Counted from the first letter of the stretch, positions 8,468 to 17,234 are shown. The stretch: 64,000 bases of DNA from Janthinobacterium psychrotolerans (GCF_001677885.1 NZ_LOCQ01000039.1:1-64000), one strand, 5' to 3'. Notes: generated by a model from the letters alone, not told the origin. Translations and numbers: made by a program.

Positions 8468-9061
8468 ATGCCCTTTACCATCGCCGCTCCCGTCCACAGC
8501 GAACTGATCATCAAGAAAAGCCGTTTTATCGGCTGCGTGCAGCCGATGACAGACCGCGCCAGCGCGCAGCAGGTCGTCAACGGCTTGAAGGCCCAGCATC
8601 CGGGCGCGGTCCATGTGTGCTGGGCGCTGCTGGCGGGCGGACAGTCGGCGGCCGTCGATGATGGCGAGCCGAGCGGCACGGCGGGGCGGCCCATGCTCGA
8701 CGTGCTGCGCCACCAGGACCTGGAAGGGGTACTGGCGACCGTGGTGCGCTATTGGGGCGGCGTGAAACTGGGCGCGGGCGGGCTGGTGCGGGCCTATACC
8801 GACAGCGTGGCGCAGGCGCTGCTGCAGGCGGAAAAGACCGCCATCGTGCGCCAGCGCCAGCTTCGCTGCACGGTGCCGTATGCGATGGAAGGCATGTTGC
8901 GGCGCGAACTCGATGCCGCTGGCGCGACCTTGCTGGAAGTGGCGCACGACGAGGCGGTGCTGTTCGACTTCAGCCTGGCCGAAGGTGCGGCCAGCGCGCT
9001 GCTGGCGCATCTGCATGAGGCCGGCAACGGGCGCATCGCCTGGCTCGGCGAACCGGACTAG
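8468..9061 (+). CDS. yigZ: YigZ/IMPACT family protein
   Basis: The 197-residue protein has the UPF0029 N-terminal domain: KKSRFIGCVQPM, DDGEPSGTAGRPML, VVRYWGGVKLGAGGLVRAY. The DUF1949 domain forms its C-terminal third. This is the standard layout and length of YigZ, the bacterial relative of eukaryotic IMPACT; its role is not settled, with a nucleic-acid or ribosome-related one suggested. I chose the ATG at 8468 because homology begins there. Its stop overlaps the stop of the convergent downstream gene by the bases CTAG. Confidence 0.92.
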   Translation: MPFTIAAPVHSELIIKKSRFIGCVQPMTDRASAQQVVNGLKAQHPGAVHVCWALLAGGQSAAVDDGEPSGTAGRPMLDVLRHQDLEGVLATVVRYWGGVKLGAGGLVRAYTDSVAQALLQAEKTAIVRQRQLRCTVPYAMEGMLRRELDAAGATLLEVAHDEAVLFDFSLAEGAASALLAHLHEAGNGRIAWLGEPD

Positions 9062-9597
9062 ACCGGCAAGGGAAAACTGCGCAGGCTGGCCAGCCGCTGC
9101 CTGCATTCGGCAAGCTGGTCCGCATCGAGCTTGAGCTCGAACGCCGTGATGGAACCGGAATAGTTGCTGACATGACTCCAGAGGCGCCGCACCGACAGCA
9201 GCTCGCCATGCAAGCTGGCGTCGAGCAGGCTGATCTCGAGCGAGCCGTCATCGCGCACGGCATAGCGCGCGGCCGGATCGCGTGACAACGCATGCGTCCA
9301 GCGCTGGTTTTGTGCGGTCGAGGTTGGCCACAGTTTGATCCTGAAAAACGCATTGATGCTGGCCAGCAAGGGCTGGATGTCGTTCAGGATACGATGGACG
9401 CGCTCGTCGCCAGTGTCGCGCAGCCACCTGGAATTGCTTGCATAGGCCAGCTCGAGCGCAATGTCATGATAGGCATGCGCCGTGCCGGCCTGTGCCAGTT
9501 GCGGCCCGAAATGGCTGGACTCGATCGCTTCGAGCGCCTCGACCAGGCTGGCCAGCGCGGCCAGCGTGGCGGTGATGGGCGTGGCCGGCGGCGTCAT
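9058..9597 (-). CDS. Hypothetical protein, coupled to an upstream membrane protein
   Basis: The 179-residue protein starts MTPPATPITATLAALASLVE. It is soluble, with a helical N-terminal half and a beta-rich C-terminal half (DDGSLEISLLDASLHGELLS, SGSITAFELKL). No family is recognised. Its ATG overlaps the stop of the preceding gene in an ATGA arrangement (9594-9597), so the two are almost surely translated together. This suggests they work as a pair at the membrane. Confidence 0.7.
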   Translation of the reverse strand: MTPPATPITATLAALASLVEALEAIESSHFGPQLAQAGTAHAYHDIALELAYASNSRWLRDTGDERVHRILNDIQPLLASINAFFRIKLWPTSTAQNQRWTHALSRDPAARYAVRDDGSLEISLLDASLHGELLSVRRLWSHVSNYSGSITAFELKLDADQLAECRQRLASLRSFPLPV

Positions 9598-9983
9598 GCG
9601 TCCTTCGGGCGTTTCATTTGCAGCAAGATAAAATGCAGCCAGGCCAGGGCCGGCAACACCACCAGGATCAGCGCCAGTCCGGCCGGCATGGCTGGCAGGA
9701 AATGCACGCCGGCGGCCAGCAAGCCGGCCACCGCCAGCCAGAAACGCCAGTCGAAGGCATAGGCCTTGCGCGCCACGGTGGCCAGCGCGATGCGCCAGAA
9801 TTGCACCAGGGCCCACAGGCTGGCCGCCAGCACCAATGCCGTGACGGTATTGGCTTCGGGCGCCTCCGACCAGGTGCGCACGAGGTTGTAGAGCAGCACG
9901 GGAAAGCCGCCCGCGATGGCCACGGTAGCGGGCCCGGCCGCGATAATGGCTTCGACCAGCCAGCCTTTGGAGCGATGATCCAT
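9594..9983 (-). CDS. Small inner-membrane protein of unknown function
   Basis: The 129-residue protein has about four hydrophobic segments (EAIIAAGPATVAIAGGFPVL, ALVLAASLWALVQF, FWLAVAGLLAAGVHFL, LALILVVLPALAWLHFILL) and a Lys/Arg-rich end. No family is recognised. It is translationally coupled to the following gene. A possible 31-codon ORF ends 9 bases before its start. Confidence 0.7.
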   Translation of the reverse strand: MDHRSKGWLVEAIIAAGPATVAIAGGFPVLLYNLVRTWSEAPEANTVTALVLAASLWALVQFWRIALATVARKAYAFDWRFWLAVAGLLAAGVHFLPAMPAGLALILVVLPALAWLHFILLQMKRPKDA

Positions 9984-9992
9984 GGCCGCCCC

Positions 9993-10088
9993 CTACGCGA
10001 CGACGCCGCAAGGGGCGGCGACCATCTTCATGGCCAGGCGCGGCCGTTCTTGCGCAGTCAGTAACTGTGCTTGCTTGAATTGATTCAT
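9993..10088 (-). CDS. Possible 31-residue leader peptide or small protein
   Basis: An ATG at 10088 opens MNQFKQAQLLTAQERPRLAM and ends AAPCGVVA at a TAG at 9995-9993. It lies 9 bases before the membrane-protein gene, on the same strand. The composition is normal for a helical peptide. The upstream GGGAAAAC is a weak ribosome site. It could be a real small protein, a translational leader, or chance. Confidence 0.35.
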   Translation of the reverse strand: MNQFKQAQLLTAQERPRLAMKMVAAPCGVVA

Positions 10089-10335
10089 GTTTTCCCGGTT
10101 GAAAAGTACGCGCCTTGCTGGCATGAGGCGCACCATTTTACCCTCCACCGCAGGGCTTATAACAGGCTGGTCTATTCTTATAGCGTAATATTCGCAGCCG
10201 GTTCGACAGGAACGCCCCCATAGTACGGTAGAGTAGCTGCCCTCCCGTGGCAAGCACGTGCAATGTTCCTTGGAGCAAAGTTCTATAAAATGCCGTGTGC
10301 AGCAAACACCAATAAAACCAAGATAAGGCCTTCCT

Positions 10336-11736
10336 ATGGCAATCCCCATCATTGTTAACCTGATCGTCGCGCTGGCCGTCTTCGCCTTCATGTTCCGCCA
10401 GCAAAGCCGCCACGCCACGTTTACCGTGCGCGTATTTACCGGCCTGGGCCTGGGCGTGCTGCTGGGTGCGGCCGCGCAAGCCATCTATGGCGCCGACGCG
10501 CCCGCCATCGCCGGCACCAATGAATACCTCGACATCGTCGGCAGCGGCTACGTCAAACTGCTGCAGATGATCATCATGCCCTTGATTATGGTGTCCATCA
10601 TCTCGGCCATTCTGAAGCTCAAGGACGCCAGTTCGCTGGGCAAGATCAGTGTGCTGACCATCGGCATCCTGCTGGTCACCACCACGGTGGCGGCCGCCAT
10701 CGGCATCCTGATGGCCAAGCTGTTTGGCCTGACCGCAGTCGGCCTGACCTCGAGCGCGGCCGAAGTGGCGCGCGGCGTGCAGCTGCAAGGCTCACTGGAA
10801 ACGGCCAAGGCGCTGTCGCTGCCGAAACTGCTGGTCAGCTTTGTGCCGGCCAACCCCTTCCTCGACATGACGGGGGCGCGCAAGACCTCGACCATCGCGG
10901 TGGTGGTGTTCGCCATCTTTATCGGCATTTCGGCCACCGGCATCGCCGCAAAAAAACCCGAGATCTTCGCGTCTTTCGAGCAGTTCATGAAAGTGGCGCA
11001 CGCCATCGTTATGCGCATGGTCACCCTGGTGCTGCGCCTGACGCCGTATGGCGTGTTCGCGCTGATGTTCGAGGTGGTGTCGAGTTCAAGCTACACCGAT
11101 ATATTAAAACTGATCAATTTCGTGGTGGCCTCGTACAGCGCCCTGTTCCTGATGTTCCTGGTGCACCTGGCCATTATCACGGGCACGGGACTGAACCCGC
11201 TGCGCTTCGTGAAAAAAGTGTTCCCCGTGCTGGCCTTTGCGTTCACCTCGCGCACCAGCGCCGGTTCGATTCCCATGAGCGTGCAGACCCAGACCCGCCG
11301 CCTGGGTACGCCGGAAGGCATCGCCAACTTCGCCGCCTCGTTCGGCTCGACCATCGGCCAGAACGGCTGCGCCGGCATCTATCCGGCCATGCTGGCCGTG
11401 ATGATCGCGCCCACCGTCGGCGTCGATCCGTTTACCGCCAGCTTCCTGCTGCCCTTGCTGGCCATCGTCACCATCGGTTCGATCGGCGTGGCCGGCGTCG
11501 GCGGCGGCGCCACCTTTGCCGCCCTGATCGTGCTGTCGGCGATGGACCTGCCGGTGGCGCTGGCCGGCCTGCTCATTTCCGTCGAGCCGCTGATCGACAT
11601 GGGCCGCACGGCGCTCAATGTCAGCGGCTCGATCACGGCCGGCACCGTCACCAGCCGCGTGATGGGGCAGACCGACCTGGCCATCTACAACAGCGAGACG
11701 GCGGCCGACCTGGACGAGGCCGAGCACGCAGTGTAA
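10336..11736 (+). CDS. tcyP: TcyP-type L-cystine/cation symporter
   Basis: The 466-residue protein belongs to the dicarboxylate/amino acid:cation symporter (DAACS) superfamily. IVGSGYVKLLQMIIMPLIMVSII and LGKISVLTIGILL match the YdjN/TcyP branch rather than DctA or GltP. AFTSRTSAGSIPMSVQTQT is the substrate-site serine loop. ASFGSTIGQNGCAGIYPAMLAVMIAP corresponds to the conserved NMxGT-like helix. It should import cystine across the inner membrane. A purine-rich AAGATAAGG precedes the start. No partner genes adjoin it. Confidence 0.88.
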   Translation: MAIPIIVNLIVALAVFAFMFRQQSRHATFTVRVFTGLGLGVLLGAAAQAIYGADAPAIAGTNEYLDIVGSGYVKLLQMIIMPLIMVSIISAILKLKDASSLGKISVLTIGILLVTTTVAAAIGILMAKLFGLTAVGLTSSAAEVARGVQLQGSLETAKALSLPKLLVSFVPANPFLDMTGARKTSTIAVVVFAIFIGISATGIAAKKPEIFASFEQFMKVAHAIVMRMVTLVLRLTPYGVFALMFEVVSSSSYTDILKLINFVVASYSALFLMFLVHLAIITGTGLNPLRFVKKVFPVLAFAFTSRTSAGSIPMSVQTQTRRLGTPEGIANFAASFGSTIGQNGCAGIYPAMLAVMIAPTVGVDPFTASFLLPLLAIVTIGSIGVAGVGGGATFAALIVLSAMDLPVALAGLLISVEPLIDMGRTALNVSGSITAGTVTSRVMGQTDLAIYNSETAADLDEAEHAV

Positions 11737-11766
11737 GCCTCAGCACCTGAGCGCCATGGTTTGCCG

Positions 11767-11805
11767 CTTTCGTCTATATTGATAATCAATTGATATGAAC
11801 GAAAG
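11767..11805. promoter_or_regulatory. Imperfect dyad upstream of the histidine phosphatase gene
   Basis: CTTTCGTCTATAT and ATATGAACGAAAG form an imperfect inverted repeat around an AT-rich core containing ATCAATTGAT. Its right arm runs into the ribosome-binding AAAGAGG. The AT-rich core stands out from the GC-rich background. It may be an operator overlapping the promoter or a 5' hairpin. Confidence 0.4.
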
Positions 11806-11814
11806 AGGCAGGCG

Positions 11815-12579
11815 ATGGAACAGAAATGGCCGCAACAACTGTGGATCGTGCGTCATGGCCAGAGCGCCGGCAACGTGGCGCGCGATACCGCCGAAGCCGA
11901 AAAACAGCTCCTGATCAGCATCGCCGAGCGCGATGTCGATGTGCCCCTGTCCACCTTGGGCGAACAGCAGGCCCAGGCGCTGGGCGACTGGTTTCTCACC
12001 CTGCCCCCCGAACAACAACCGACCGTGGTGCTGTATTCGCCGTATGTGCGCGCGCGCGAAACGGCACAGGCGGTGCTGGGCAAACTCGACAAATCGAGCC
12101 TGGTGTCGGTGGTGGCCGACGAGCGCCTGCGCGAAAAGGAATTCGGCATTCTCGACCGGCTGACCGTGCACGGCATCGCCAGCAAATACCCGGAACTGCA
12201 CGAGCAGCGCCAGCATGTGGGCAAGTTCTATTTTCGGCCGCCCGGCGGCGAAAGCTGGTGCGATGTCATTTTGCGCCTGCGCAGCGTGCTCGACACCGTT
12301 ACCCGCGAATACCGCGGCGAGCGCGTGCTGATCGTCGGCCACCAGGTGATCGTCAACTGCTTGCGTTACCTGCTTGAACGCTGCGACGAGCAGGCCATTC
12401 TGGCCATCGACAAGGCGGCCGACGTGCCCAACTGCGGCGTCACATCGTATGCCTTCAATCCCGCGCTGGGCAAGCATGGCAAGCTGCAGCTGGACCTGTG
12501 CAATTTTGTCGCGCCACTGGAGCAATCGGGCACGCCGGTCACGGCCCAGCCCGACATGCCGGCCGCGCCCAAGGCCTGA
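11815..12579 (+). CDS. Histidine phosphatase (phosphoglycerate mutase-like) family protein
   Basis: The 254-residue protein starts with the phosphohistidine motif IVRHGQSAGN (catalytic His about residue 14) and has YSPYVRARETAQ, REKEFG and the second catalytic His in VLIVGHQVIVNCLRYLL. This is a complete histidine-phosphatase catalytic set. The insert RPPGGESWCDVILRLRS is typical of PGAM-like phosphatases of small metabolites. The nnrD gene starts 12 bases downstream, suggesting an operon and perhaps a link to nucleotide repair. The substrate is unknown. Confidence 0.88.
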   Translation: MEQKWPQQLWIVRHGQSAGNVARDTAEAEKQLLISIAERDVDVPLSTLGEQQAQALGDWFLTLPPEQQPTVVLYSPYVRARETAQAVLGKLDKSSLVSVVADERLREKEFGILDRLTVHGIASKYPELHEQRQHVGKFYFRPPGGESWCDVILRLRSVLDTVTREYRGERVLIVGHQVIVNCLRYLLERCDEQAILAIDKAADVPNCGVTSYAFNPALGKHGKLQLDLCNFVAPLEQSGTPVTAQPDMPAAPKA

Positions 12580-12591
12580 GCGGGAGCTGCC

Positions 12592-13470
12592 ATGGACGCC
12601 ATCGCCATCACCCCCGCCCTGCTGCGCGGCTGGCCACTGCCGATGCCCACGCCCGACGGCGACAAGGAAGTGCGCGGCCATTTGCTCATCATTGGCGGCT
12701 CGCGTGAAATGCCCGGCGCCATCTTGCTGGCCGCCACCGCCGCCCTGCGCGCCGGCGCCGGCAAGCTGACCCTGGCCACCGCCGCCAGCGTGGCGCCGCA
12801 TGTGGCCGTCGCCATGCCGGAAGCGAAGGTGATCGGGCTGGAAGAAACGGCGCACGGAGGCTTCCGGCGCGAAGCGAAAGAACGGCTGGCGCCGCTGGCC
12901 GGCAAGGTCGGCGCCGTGCTGGTCGGGCCTGGCATGAGCGATGACGCGGCCAGCTGCGAACTGATGCACAGTCTTTTGCCCGTGTTTGCCAACAGCCAGC
13001 TGATCATCGACGCCTGCGCCATGAACGTGGTGGCCAATCACGCCCAGTTCCGCTTTGCCCAGCCGGCCCTGCTCACGCCGCATGCGGGCGAAATGGCGCA
13101 CCTGACGCGCCAGAGCAAGGAAGCCATCCTGGCCGATCCGCAAGAAGCGGCCCTGGCGGCGGCGCAGCGCTGGAACGCGGTGGTGGCGCTGAAAGGCGCC
13201 ACCACCCTGATCGCCACGCCCGACGGCCAGTGCTGGTCGCACGCGGGCGGCAATGTGGGCCTGGCCATTTCCGGTTCGGGCGACACCCTGGCCGGCATCA
13301 TCACCGGCCTGGCCGCGCGCGGCGCGCCGCTCGAACAGGCCTGCGCCTGGGGCATTGCCCTGCATGCGCTGGCCGGCGAGCAGCTGGCCTTGCGCTTTGG
13401 CATCCTCGGCTACCTGGCGCGCGAGATTCCGGCCGAGGTGCCGGCCTTGCTGCGCCATCTGGCAGCCTGA
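12592..13470 (+). CDS. nnrD: ADP/ATP-dependent (S)-NAD(P)H-hydrate dehydratase
   Basis: The 292-residue ribokinase-fold protein has GHLLIIGGSREMPGAILLAATAALRAGAGK at its start, LLTPHAGEMA in the middle and LAISGSGDTLAGIITGL near its end. These are signatures of the carbohydrate-kinase-like dehydratase that repairs hydrated NAD(P)H. The Asp of GSGDTLAG is the catalytic base. The N-terminal NnrE epimerase domain found in the fused E. coli protein is absent here, so epimerase must be encoded elsewhere. It is probably co-transcribed with the histidine phosphatase 12 bases upstream. Confidence 0.92.
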   Translation: MDAIAITPALLRGWPLPMPTPDGDKEVRGHLLIIGGSREMPGAILLAATAALRAGAGKLTLATAASVAPHVAVAMPEAKVIGLEETAHGGFRREAKERLAPLAGKVGAVLVGPGMSDDAASCELMHSLLPVFANSQLIIDACAMNVVANHAQFRFAQPALLTPHAGEMAHLTRQSKEAILADPQEAALAAAQRWNAVVALKGATTLIATPDGQCWSHAGGNVGLAISGSGDTLAGIITGLAARGAPLEQACAWGIALHALAGEQLALRFGILGYLAREIPAEVPALLRHLAA

Positions 13471-13537
13471 GACGATGCAAATAAGCAACAGCATAAGCAT
13501 ATCCGGAAAGAATCGTTAGCCCGGCCGCCGCCGTCCC

Positions 13538-13576
13538 TTAAGCTTCGATCAACTGTTTCCACATGATCAAGCTTAA
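13538..13576 (+). promoter_or_regulatory. Long inverted repeat touching the ribosome site of the TonB receptor gene
   Basis: TTAAGCTTCGATCA (13538-13551) and TGATCAAGCTTAA (13564-13576) pair along 13 bases with one bulged C, around a 12-base loop. The right arm ends inside the AAAGGA ribosome-binding site (13575-13580) of the GTG-start gene at 13586. It could be an mRNA hairpin controlling translation or a dyad operator. Confidence 0.6.
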
Positions 13577-13585
13577 AGGACCGCC

Positions 13586-16066
13586 GTGCCACCTCGCCAT
13601 TCTTCCGCTACTGCCCCCGCCACACCCTTGCGCACCATCGTGCTGGCCTGCGCCATGCTGTCATCCCCGGCCTGGGCGCAGCAAGTTAGCGATACAGCTG
13701 AAACCGCCAGCATCGACCAGGTCACGGTAGTCGGCTCGCGCGTGCGCAACCGCACCGTGTTCGACAGCACGGTGCCGATCGACCGCTTTGGCGCGCGCGA
13801 AGTGAGCAATGCCCTGTCTACCGGCGACGTCGGTGCGGCGCTGCAAAACCTGTCGCCGTCGATCAACTTCCCGCGCATCGAATCGAGCGGCGCGTCCGAT
13901 TCGGTGCGCGGCATCCAGTTGCGCGGGCTGGCGCCGGACCAGGTGCTGGTCCTGATCAACGGCAAGCGCCGCCATACCAGCGCCGTGCTCGACACGGAAA
14001 GCAGCTTTTCGGGCACGGTGCCGGTCGACATCAATGCGATTCCACCGGGCGCCATCGACCATATCGAGATCCTGCGCGACGGCGCCGGTGCCCAGTACGG
14101 CAGCGATGCGGTGGCCGGCGTGATCAATATCGTGCTGAAAAAAGCCCGCACGGGCGGCGCGGCCTCGGTCAGCTACGGCGCCAACCATACCAAATTTGAC
14201 CCGACGGACCAGACCCTGACCGACGGCCAGAGCACCATCGTCAACGCCGACTATGGCGTGCCGCTCGGTGACGCCGGCTACTTCCGGTTTGGCGCGGAAA
14301 CGCGGCGCCGCTCGCCGACCGAGCGCGCCGGCCCCAGCGATGCTGGCTGGACCTCGTCCAATTTCACACCGGCCGACCAGGCGCTCGACGGCAAGGTGGT
14401 GTTCAAGTCGGGCGACTCGCGCCAGCACAACAACTATGCCTTCTATAACGCGCTGTTGCCGCTGGAAAATGGCCTGGATGCGTATTCGTTTGCCACCGTC
14501 AACGACCGCAAGTCCGACGGCAGTGCCTACTTCCGCTATCCGGGCGACCCGTCGAACGTGCCGGCCCTGTACCCGAACGGCTACCGGCCCGTCACCCATG
14601 GCGACAAGCGCGACGTGAGCGTGGTGGCCGGCCTGCGCGGCACGTCCGCCAGCTGGAGCTGGGACCTGAGCGCGCGCCACGGCGGCGACCGTTTTGACTA
14701 TGGCGTGAGCCAGTCCGTCAACGCCTCGCTCGGCGCGGCCAGCCCCACCCGTTTTCACCTGGCCAGCTTCGACTTCCGCCAGAACGCGCTGAACCTCGAC
14801 GCCACGCGTGCCATCGAAATCGGCTTGCCGGCGCCGTTGAGCCTGGCGGTGGGCGCCGAATGGATGCGTGAAACCTATCAGAGCTCGGCCGGCGACCCGG
14901 CCTCGTATGCGGCAGGCAGCATGACCGGCGCGCCGCCGGGGGCGCAGGCCGGTCCTGGCCTGCGCCCGTCCGACACGTATGACGGCAGCCGCCAGATCCG
15001 TTCCGTCTACCTCGATGCGGAAACCGATCTGACGCAGCGCCTGCTGGTGGGCGCGGCAGCGCGCTACTCGGACTACAGCGATTTTGGCAGCGCCAGCACC
15101 GGCAAAGTATCGGCGCGCTATAAAGTCAGCGACGATTTCCTGCTGCGCGGCTCGCTGTCGAACAGCTTCCGCGCGCCGGCGCTGGTGCAAACCGGTTTCC
15201 GCTTCGCCACCTTGAATTTCAATGCGGACGGCACGGCGCTGCAAACGTCGGCCCTGCTGCCGGCCAGCGACAGCCTGGCCCGCCGCTTTGGTGCGCAGGA
15301 CCTGAAACCGGAAAAATCGACCAATCTGTCGCTGGGCCTGGCATGGAAACCGGCCAGGGCCACCAGCCTGACGGTGGACGCCTATCTGATCCGCATCCGC
15401 GACCGCATCACCCGGTCGAGCGACCTGCAAAGCGATGCCGTGACGGCCTACCTGGCGCAGCAAGGGCGCAGCGATATCGACTCGGTGGCCTACCTGGCCA
15501 ACCTGCTCGACACGCGCACCAAGGGCCTCGATGTGGTGCTGAACCATGACCTGGGCTTTGCTGGCGGCAAGCTGAACCTGAATGCGGCCCTGAACCTGAA
15601 CAAGACCAGCCTCGACAAGGTGCGCCAGAGCTCCAGTGCGCTCTCCGCCATCGACCCGGAGCTGACCCTGCTGACGCAAACGAGCCTGTTTCGCATCCGG
15701 AACGCCTCGCCCAACAGCAAGCTGATCCTGGGTGCCGACTGGCAGGCGGCAAGCTGGGGCGTGCAGGCGCGCGCCACGCGCTTTGGCGAACTGAAGGATT
15801 TTTCGTATGACAGCGAGGCGCCCCTGATCGACGGCATTGCCGCGCAGCGCTTCGGCGCCGTCTGGTCGCTGGACCTGGAAGGCCAGCTGAAACTCTCCAA
15901 ACAGCTGACCTTGAGCGTGGGCGGCAACAATATCCTGGACCGCTATCCGCAGCGCGTGCGCCAGACCAATAACGCCACCTACGGCGGCGCCCTGCCCTAC
16001 AATTTCATCAACCCGATCGGCGTGAACGGCGCGTATTTCTACGCCAAGCTCGGCTATACCTTTTAA
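13586..16066 (+). CDS. TonB-dependent outer-membrane receptor
   Basis: The gene starts with GTG, supported by AAAGGA five bases upstream. The 826-residue product has a signal peptide ending SSPAWAQQ, a TonB-box-like stretch (IDQVTVVGSRV), a plug domain (IQLRGLAPDQVLVLINGKRR, EILRDGAGAQYGSDAVAGVI) and a large beta-barrel ending GAYFYAKLGYTF with the terminal aromatic needed for barrel insertion. It resembles the iron-complex/carbohydrate-type receptors of COG1629/COG4771. Six bases later comes an exported SAM hydroxide adenosyltransferase, so ligand uptake may be tied to that enzyme. No Fur box is obvious; a hairpin overlaps the ribosome site. Confidence 0.93.
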   Translation: MPPRHSSATAPATPLRTIVLACAMLSSPAWAQQVSDTAETASIDQVTVVGSRVRNRTVFDSTVPIDRFGAREVSNALSTGDVGAALQNLSPSINFPRIESSGASDSVRGIQLRGLAPDQVLVLINGKRRHTSAVLDTESSFSGTVPVDINAIPPGAIDHIEILRDGAGAQYGSDAVAGVINIVLKKARTGGAASVSYGANHTKFDPTDQTLTDGQSTIVNADYGVPLGDAGYFRFGAETRRRSPTERAGPSDAGWTSSNFTPADQALDGKVVFKSGDSRQHNNYAFYNALLPLENGLDAYSFATVNDRKSDGSAYFRYPGDPSNVPALYPNGYRPVTHGDKRDVSVVAGLRGTSASWSWDLSARHGGDRFDYGVSQSVNASLGAASPTRFHLASFDFRQNALNLDATRAIEIGLPAPLSLAVGAEWMRETYQSSAGDPASYAAGSMTGAPPGAQAGPGLRPSDTYDGSRQIRSVYLDAETDLTQRLLVGAAARYSDYSDFGSASTGKVSARYKVSDDFLLRGSLSNSFRAPALVQTGFRFATLNFNADGTALQTSALLPASDSLARRFGAQDLKPEKSTNLSLGLAWKPARATSLTVDAYLIRIRDRITRSSDLQSDAVTAYLAQQGRSDIDSVAYLANLLDTRTKGLDVVLNHDLGFAGGKLNLNAALNLNKTSLDKVRQSSSALSAIDPELTLLTQTSLFRIRNASPNSKLILGADWQAASWGVQARATRFGELKDFSYDSEAPLIDGIAAQRFGAVWSLDLEGQLKLSKQLTLSVGGNNILDRYPQRVRQTNNATYGGALPYNFINPIGVNGAYFYAKLGYTF

Positions 16067-16084
16067 CCCGCAATGAAAGACCCC

Positions 16085-17005
16085 ATGATCATCAAGAAAA
16101 TGTCGAAACTCGTCGCCGGCGCCTGCCTGGGCGCCCTGCTGCTGTCCAACGCCCAGGCCGCAACGCCGCTGGTGCTGATGACCGACTTCGGCACGGCCGA
16201 CGGCGCCGTCTCGGCCATGCATGGCGTGGCCTATGGCGTCGACCCGAAACTGACGATTTCCGACCTGACGCACCAGATCCCCGATTACGATATCTGGCTC
16301 GGCGCCTACCGCCTGTACCAGACCGCCAACTACTGGCCCGAAGGCACGGTGTTTGTCTCGGTGATCGACCCCGGCGTGGGTACCGCGCGCAAGTCGGTGG
16401 TGCTGAAAACAAAAAATGGCCGCTATTTCGTCGGCCCCGACAATGGCTTGTTTACCCTGATCGCCGAACGCGACGGCGTGGCCGAATTGCGCGAGATCGA
16501 CGAAAAAGTCAACCGCCTGGCAGGTTCCGCCGAGTCCTACACCTTCCATGGCCGCGATGTGTACGCCTATGTGGGCGCACGGCTGGCCTCGGGCGCCATC
16601 AGCTTTGAACAGGTGGGGCCGGTCTTGCCGAGCGAGTCGGTGGTGAAGATCGCCTACCAGCACGCTGTGCGCGACGGCAATACCATCCGCGGCATCGTGC
16701 CCGTGCTCGACGTCAAGTATGGCAATGTGTGGACGAATATCCCGAAAGCGCTGCTCGATGAGTTGCAGGTGAAGCTGCACGATCCGCTGCAAGTGCGCAT
16801 CCTGCACAAAGGCAAGCAGGTGGCAAAAGTCACGGCGCCGTTCGAACACACGTTTGGCGGCGTGGCCAAGGGCAAGCCGCTGGTCTACCTGAACAGCCTG
16901 CTGGACGTGGCAGTGGCCATCAGCCAGGGCGACTTTGCCGCCAAACACCATATCGAGTCCGGCGTGGACTGGGAAGTGGAAGTAAGCAAGGTCAACAACA
17001 AATAA
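16085..17005 (+). CDS. Exported SAM hydroxide adenosyltransferase (DUF62/COG1912)
   Basis: The protein starts MIIKKMSKLVAGACLGALLL and has a signal peptide ending SNAQAA, so it should be periplasmic. An in-frame ATG at 16073 is possible but has no ribosome site. The mature part has LVLMTDFGTADG, IDPGVGTARKSVV, GPDNGLFTLIAE and FHGRDVYAYVGARLASG. These are the signatures of the family that hydrolyses S-adenosylmethionine to adenosine and methionine and that includes the halogenases FlA and SalL. A leader peptide is unusual for a SAM-consuming enzyme. The gap from the TonB receptor gene is under 20 bases, so the two form an operon. A hairpin follows. Confidence 0.88.
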   Translation: MIIKKMSKLVAGACLGALLLSNAQAATPLVLMTDFGTADGAVSAMHGVAYGVDPKLTISDLTHQIPDYDIWLGAYRLYQTANYWPEGTVFVSVIDPGVGTARKSVVLKTKNGRYFVGPDNGLFTLIAERDGVAELREIDEKVNRLAGSAESYTFHGRDVYAYVGARLASGAISFEQVGPVLPSESVVKIAYQHAVRDGNTIRGIVPVLDVKYGNVWTNIPKALLDELQVKLHDPLQVRILHKGKQVAKVTAPFEHTFGGVAKGKPLVYLNSLLDVAVAISQGDFAAKHHIESGVDWEVEVSKVNNK

Positions 17006-17022
17006 GTAGCAAACGCTGCCGC

Positions 17023-17044
17023 GGCCAGGACGTTCGTCCTGGCC
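17023..17044 (+). terminator. Hairpin terminator candidate after the receptor operon
   Basis: GGCCAGGAC-GTTC-GTCCTGGCC is a perfect 9-bp stem 17 bases after the stop. The following tract (ATTCCTCATATTTTC) is only moderately T-rich. Confidence 0.65.
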
Positions 17045-17234
17045 ATTCCTCATATTTTCACTATTGTTTGCGCCAGCGCAAACACAATCACGTGTTCCTC
17101 TGCGCCATCGCTGTCGTTTCCGAAAAGTCGTGAACCTGTCGCTCGCCATTCACTCTAATTTTGGCAAGCGATGCCAGCCTTGTTACAGCTCCGCAACGGC
17201 TTCCACTGACAGGCTCCAACCGAAAGGGAAAATC

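Noticed and set aside
13661-17149. A very long open frame antisense to the TonB receptor and SAM enzyme genes
   Set aside because: It mirrors genes with clear families, has no domain of its own, and reads as His/Arg/Gln/Ala-rich text typical of antisense frames in GC-rich DNA.
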